Shown here in pieces: positions 62,976 through 64,000 of a stretch of DNA of 64,000 nucleotides (position 1 is its first letter; each line of letters opens with the position of its first letter). Below the pieces are notes generated by a model. The model had not been told where the DNA came from. It worked only from the letters and a program-made list of their open reading frames with translations, and did no database searches. The position numbers were made by a program, and so were the translations under genes. This stretch comes from an uncultured Pelagibacteraceae bacterium (lineage in GTDB: Bacteria; Pseudomonadota; Alphaproteobacteria; Pelagibacterales; Pelagibacteraceae), in contig CACEDU010000004.1 in the NCBI GenBank assembly GCA_902558435.1, positions 60,228 to 124,227 on the forward strand, given 5' to 3'.

Positions 62976-63036
62976 TTTTGACCAAGGATGCTTAATTTAT
63001 CCATTTATTTATCTCCCTCTGTGTTCTTGGTCAGAA
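62976..63036 (+). ncRNA. Putative structured RNA / sRNA hairpin with C-rich loop
   Basis: Inverted repeat TGACCAAG (62979-62986)/CTTGGTCA (63026-63033), extendable with G-U pairs; loop contains TCTCCCTCT. Confidence 0.3.
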
Positions 63037-63092
63037 TAACTCACCATAAAAATTTTCAAAATTTTTTAATTTGATATAGATAGCTAAAAAAA

Positions 63093-63800
63093 ATGTTAAA
63101 TTATTTTAAACCAAAAAACCTAATTCAGATTATCAATAGATCTCAAAAATTTGTCTTCGTTGTATTTATTTTAATCTTAATTCTCGGACTTGTTGAAGCA
63201 TTAATTCTTTCACCTGAAGATTATAAACAAAGTGACTCTGTTAGAATTATGTATGTACATGTTCCTGCTGCTTGGATCTCATTAGGAATTTTTTCTTTAA
63301 TATCAATTTTATCTTTTGGTATTATTATTTTTAAAAATAAAAATTTTTCACTAATTACTAAAAGTTTAGCTCCATCAGGATTTGTCTTCAATATAATCGC
63401 TCTAGTAACTGGATCAATATGGGGAAAACCTACTTGGGGAACGTGGTGGGCATGGGATGCAAGAATTACATCCATGTTATTATTAGCAATATTTTATTTA
63501 ATGTTTATTTTGTCTTGGAGAATTGCAGGAACAGAGGATAAAGCTGTAAAATTAAGTTCATATATTGCAATATTTGGAGTAATTAATGTTCCAATTATCA
63601 AATTTTCTGTCGATTGGTGGTCTACTCTTCATCAACCAGCTTCAATAAATCTACTTAAAGAAACTTCAATTCATTCAACAATGCTGCTTCCTTTGGGAAT
63701 AATGACTGCGGCATTTGCACTTTTTTCACTTTTGATATTTTTGATGAAATATAATACAGAACTGATAAAAATTAAGAATAAAGGATTAGATAGATTATGA
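63093..63800 (+). CDS. ccmC: Heme exporter protein CcmC
   Basis: SVRIMYVHVPAAWIS; GSIWGKPTWGTWWAWDARITSMLLL; WWSTLHQP. Confidence 0.97.
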   Translation: MLNYFKPKNLIQIINRSQKFVFVVFILILILGLVEALILSPEDYKQSDSVRIMYVHVPAAWISLGIFSLISILSFGIIIFKNKNFSLITKSLAPSGFVFNIIALVTGSIWGKPTWGTWWAWDARITSMLLLAIFYLMFILSWRIAGTEDKAVKLSSYIAIFGVINVPIIKFSVDWWSTLHQPASINLLKETSIHSTMLLPLGIMTAAFALFSLLIFLMKYNTELIKIKNKGLDRL

Positions 63801-64000
63801 TTCAAGACGTTTTATACATGAATGGGTACGGCTTATACGTATGGTCTTCTTTTGTATTTACTTTATCTTGTTTTTGGATTTTACATTCAGTTATTAAGCT
63901 TCAGTTAATTAAAGAGCAGAAAAGATTTGAAGCAAAATTTGAAAGTTTAGATATAGAGAAAGTTGAAAAAGCAAAAAAACAAGAAACTTTCAAAGAAATT
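63797..64000 (+). CDS. ccmD: Heme exporter protein CcmD (3' truncated by window)
   Basis: MIQDVLYMNGYGLYVWSSFVFTLSCFWIL..., overlaps ccmC stop. Confidence 0.88.
   Translation, partial: MIQDVLYMNGYGLYVWSSFVFTLSCFWILHSVIKLQLIKEQKRFEAKFESLDIEKVEKAKKQETFKEI

Noticed and set aside
62906-63092. SRP RNA, 6S RNA, tmRNA or a known riboswitch (SAM-V, glycine) in the hspQ-ccmC gap
   Set aside because: None of the conserved core sequences I know for these RNAs are present; retained only as an unnamed hairpin
1-64000. CRISPR arrays, insertion sequences, prophage, toxin-antitoxin or restriction systems
   Set aside because: No regularly spaced repeats, transposase/integrase, phage structural or known defence proteins were seen while reading the window

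Overview
The window is AT-rich, densely packed alphaproteobacterial chromosome. The very low GC, tiny intergenic gaps and gene content (porin, split Lon N-domain, DUF4212/solute symporter, TPR-sulfotransferases) look like the SAR11 / Pelagibacterales clade; this assignment is inference from reading, with no search run. About 60 protein-coding genes and one tRNA are visible; I saw no rRNA, CRISPR array, transposase or prophage. Most of it is core housekeeping: leuS-lptE-holA; parB-parA-rsmG-mnmG-mnmE-rho-hemJ-hemH-hemE diverging from ppsR-maf-aroE-coaE-dnaQ; secB; hslUV; a his operon; mcl-mtkAB; ftsK; purH; actP/acs; tsaD; hemCD; folD; argG; ccmC-ccmD. The observations most worth checking are: (i) a probable chromosome origin in the hemE/ppsR gap, with a perfect parS inside rsmG and a parS-like site inside mnmG; (ii) two probable homopolymer frameshifts about 3.4 kb apart, one splitting the N-terminus of an MscS channel at a TTT|TAG slip site and one leaving a Cys-ending ORF without a start codon; (iii) a photolyase-like protein with the FAD domain first and an extra C-terminal domain, possibly a circular permutation; (iv) a secreted polysaccharide-lyase-like gene translationally nested between hisH and hisA; (v) a malyl-CoA lyase plus malate-CoA ligase cassette; (vi) a TPR/sulfotransferase cluster around tRNA-Gly, including a TPR protein with an unrecognised Cys-rich C-terminal region; (vii) a possible small RNA hairpin with a C-rich loop upstream of ccmC. 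I did not find a clearly new multi-gene defence or mobile system. The rest appears to be ordinary streamlined genome.
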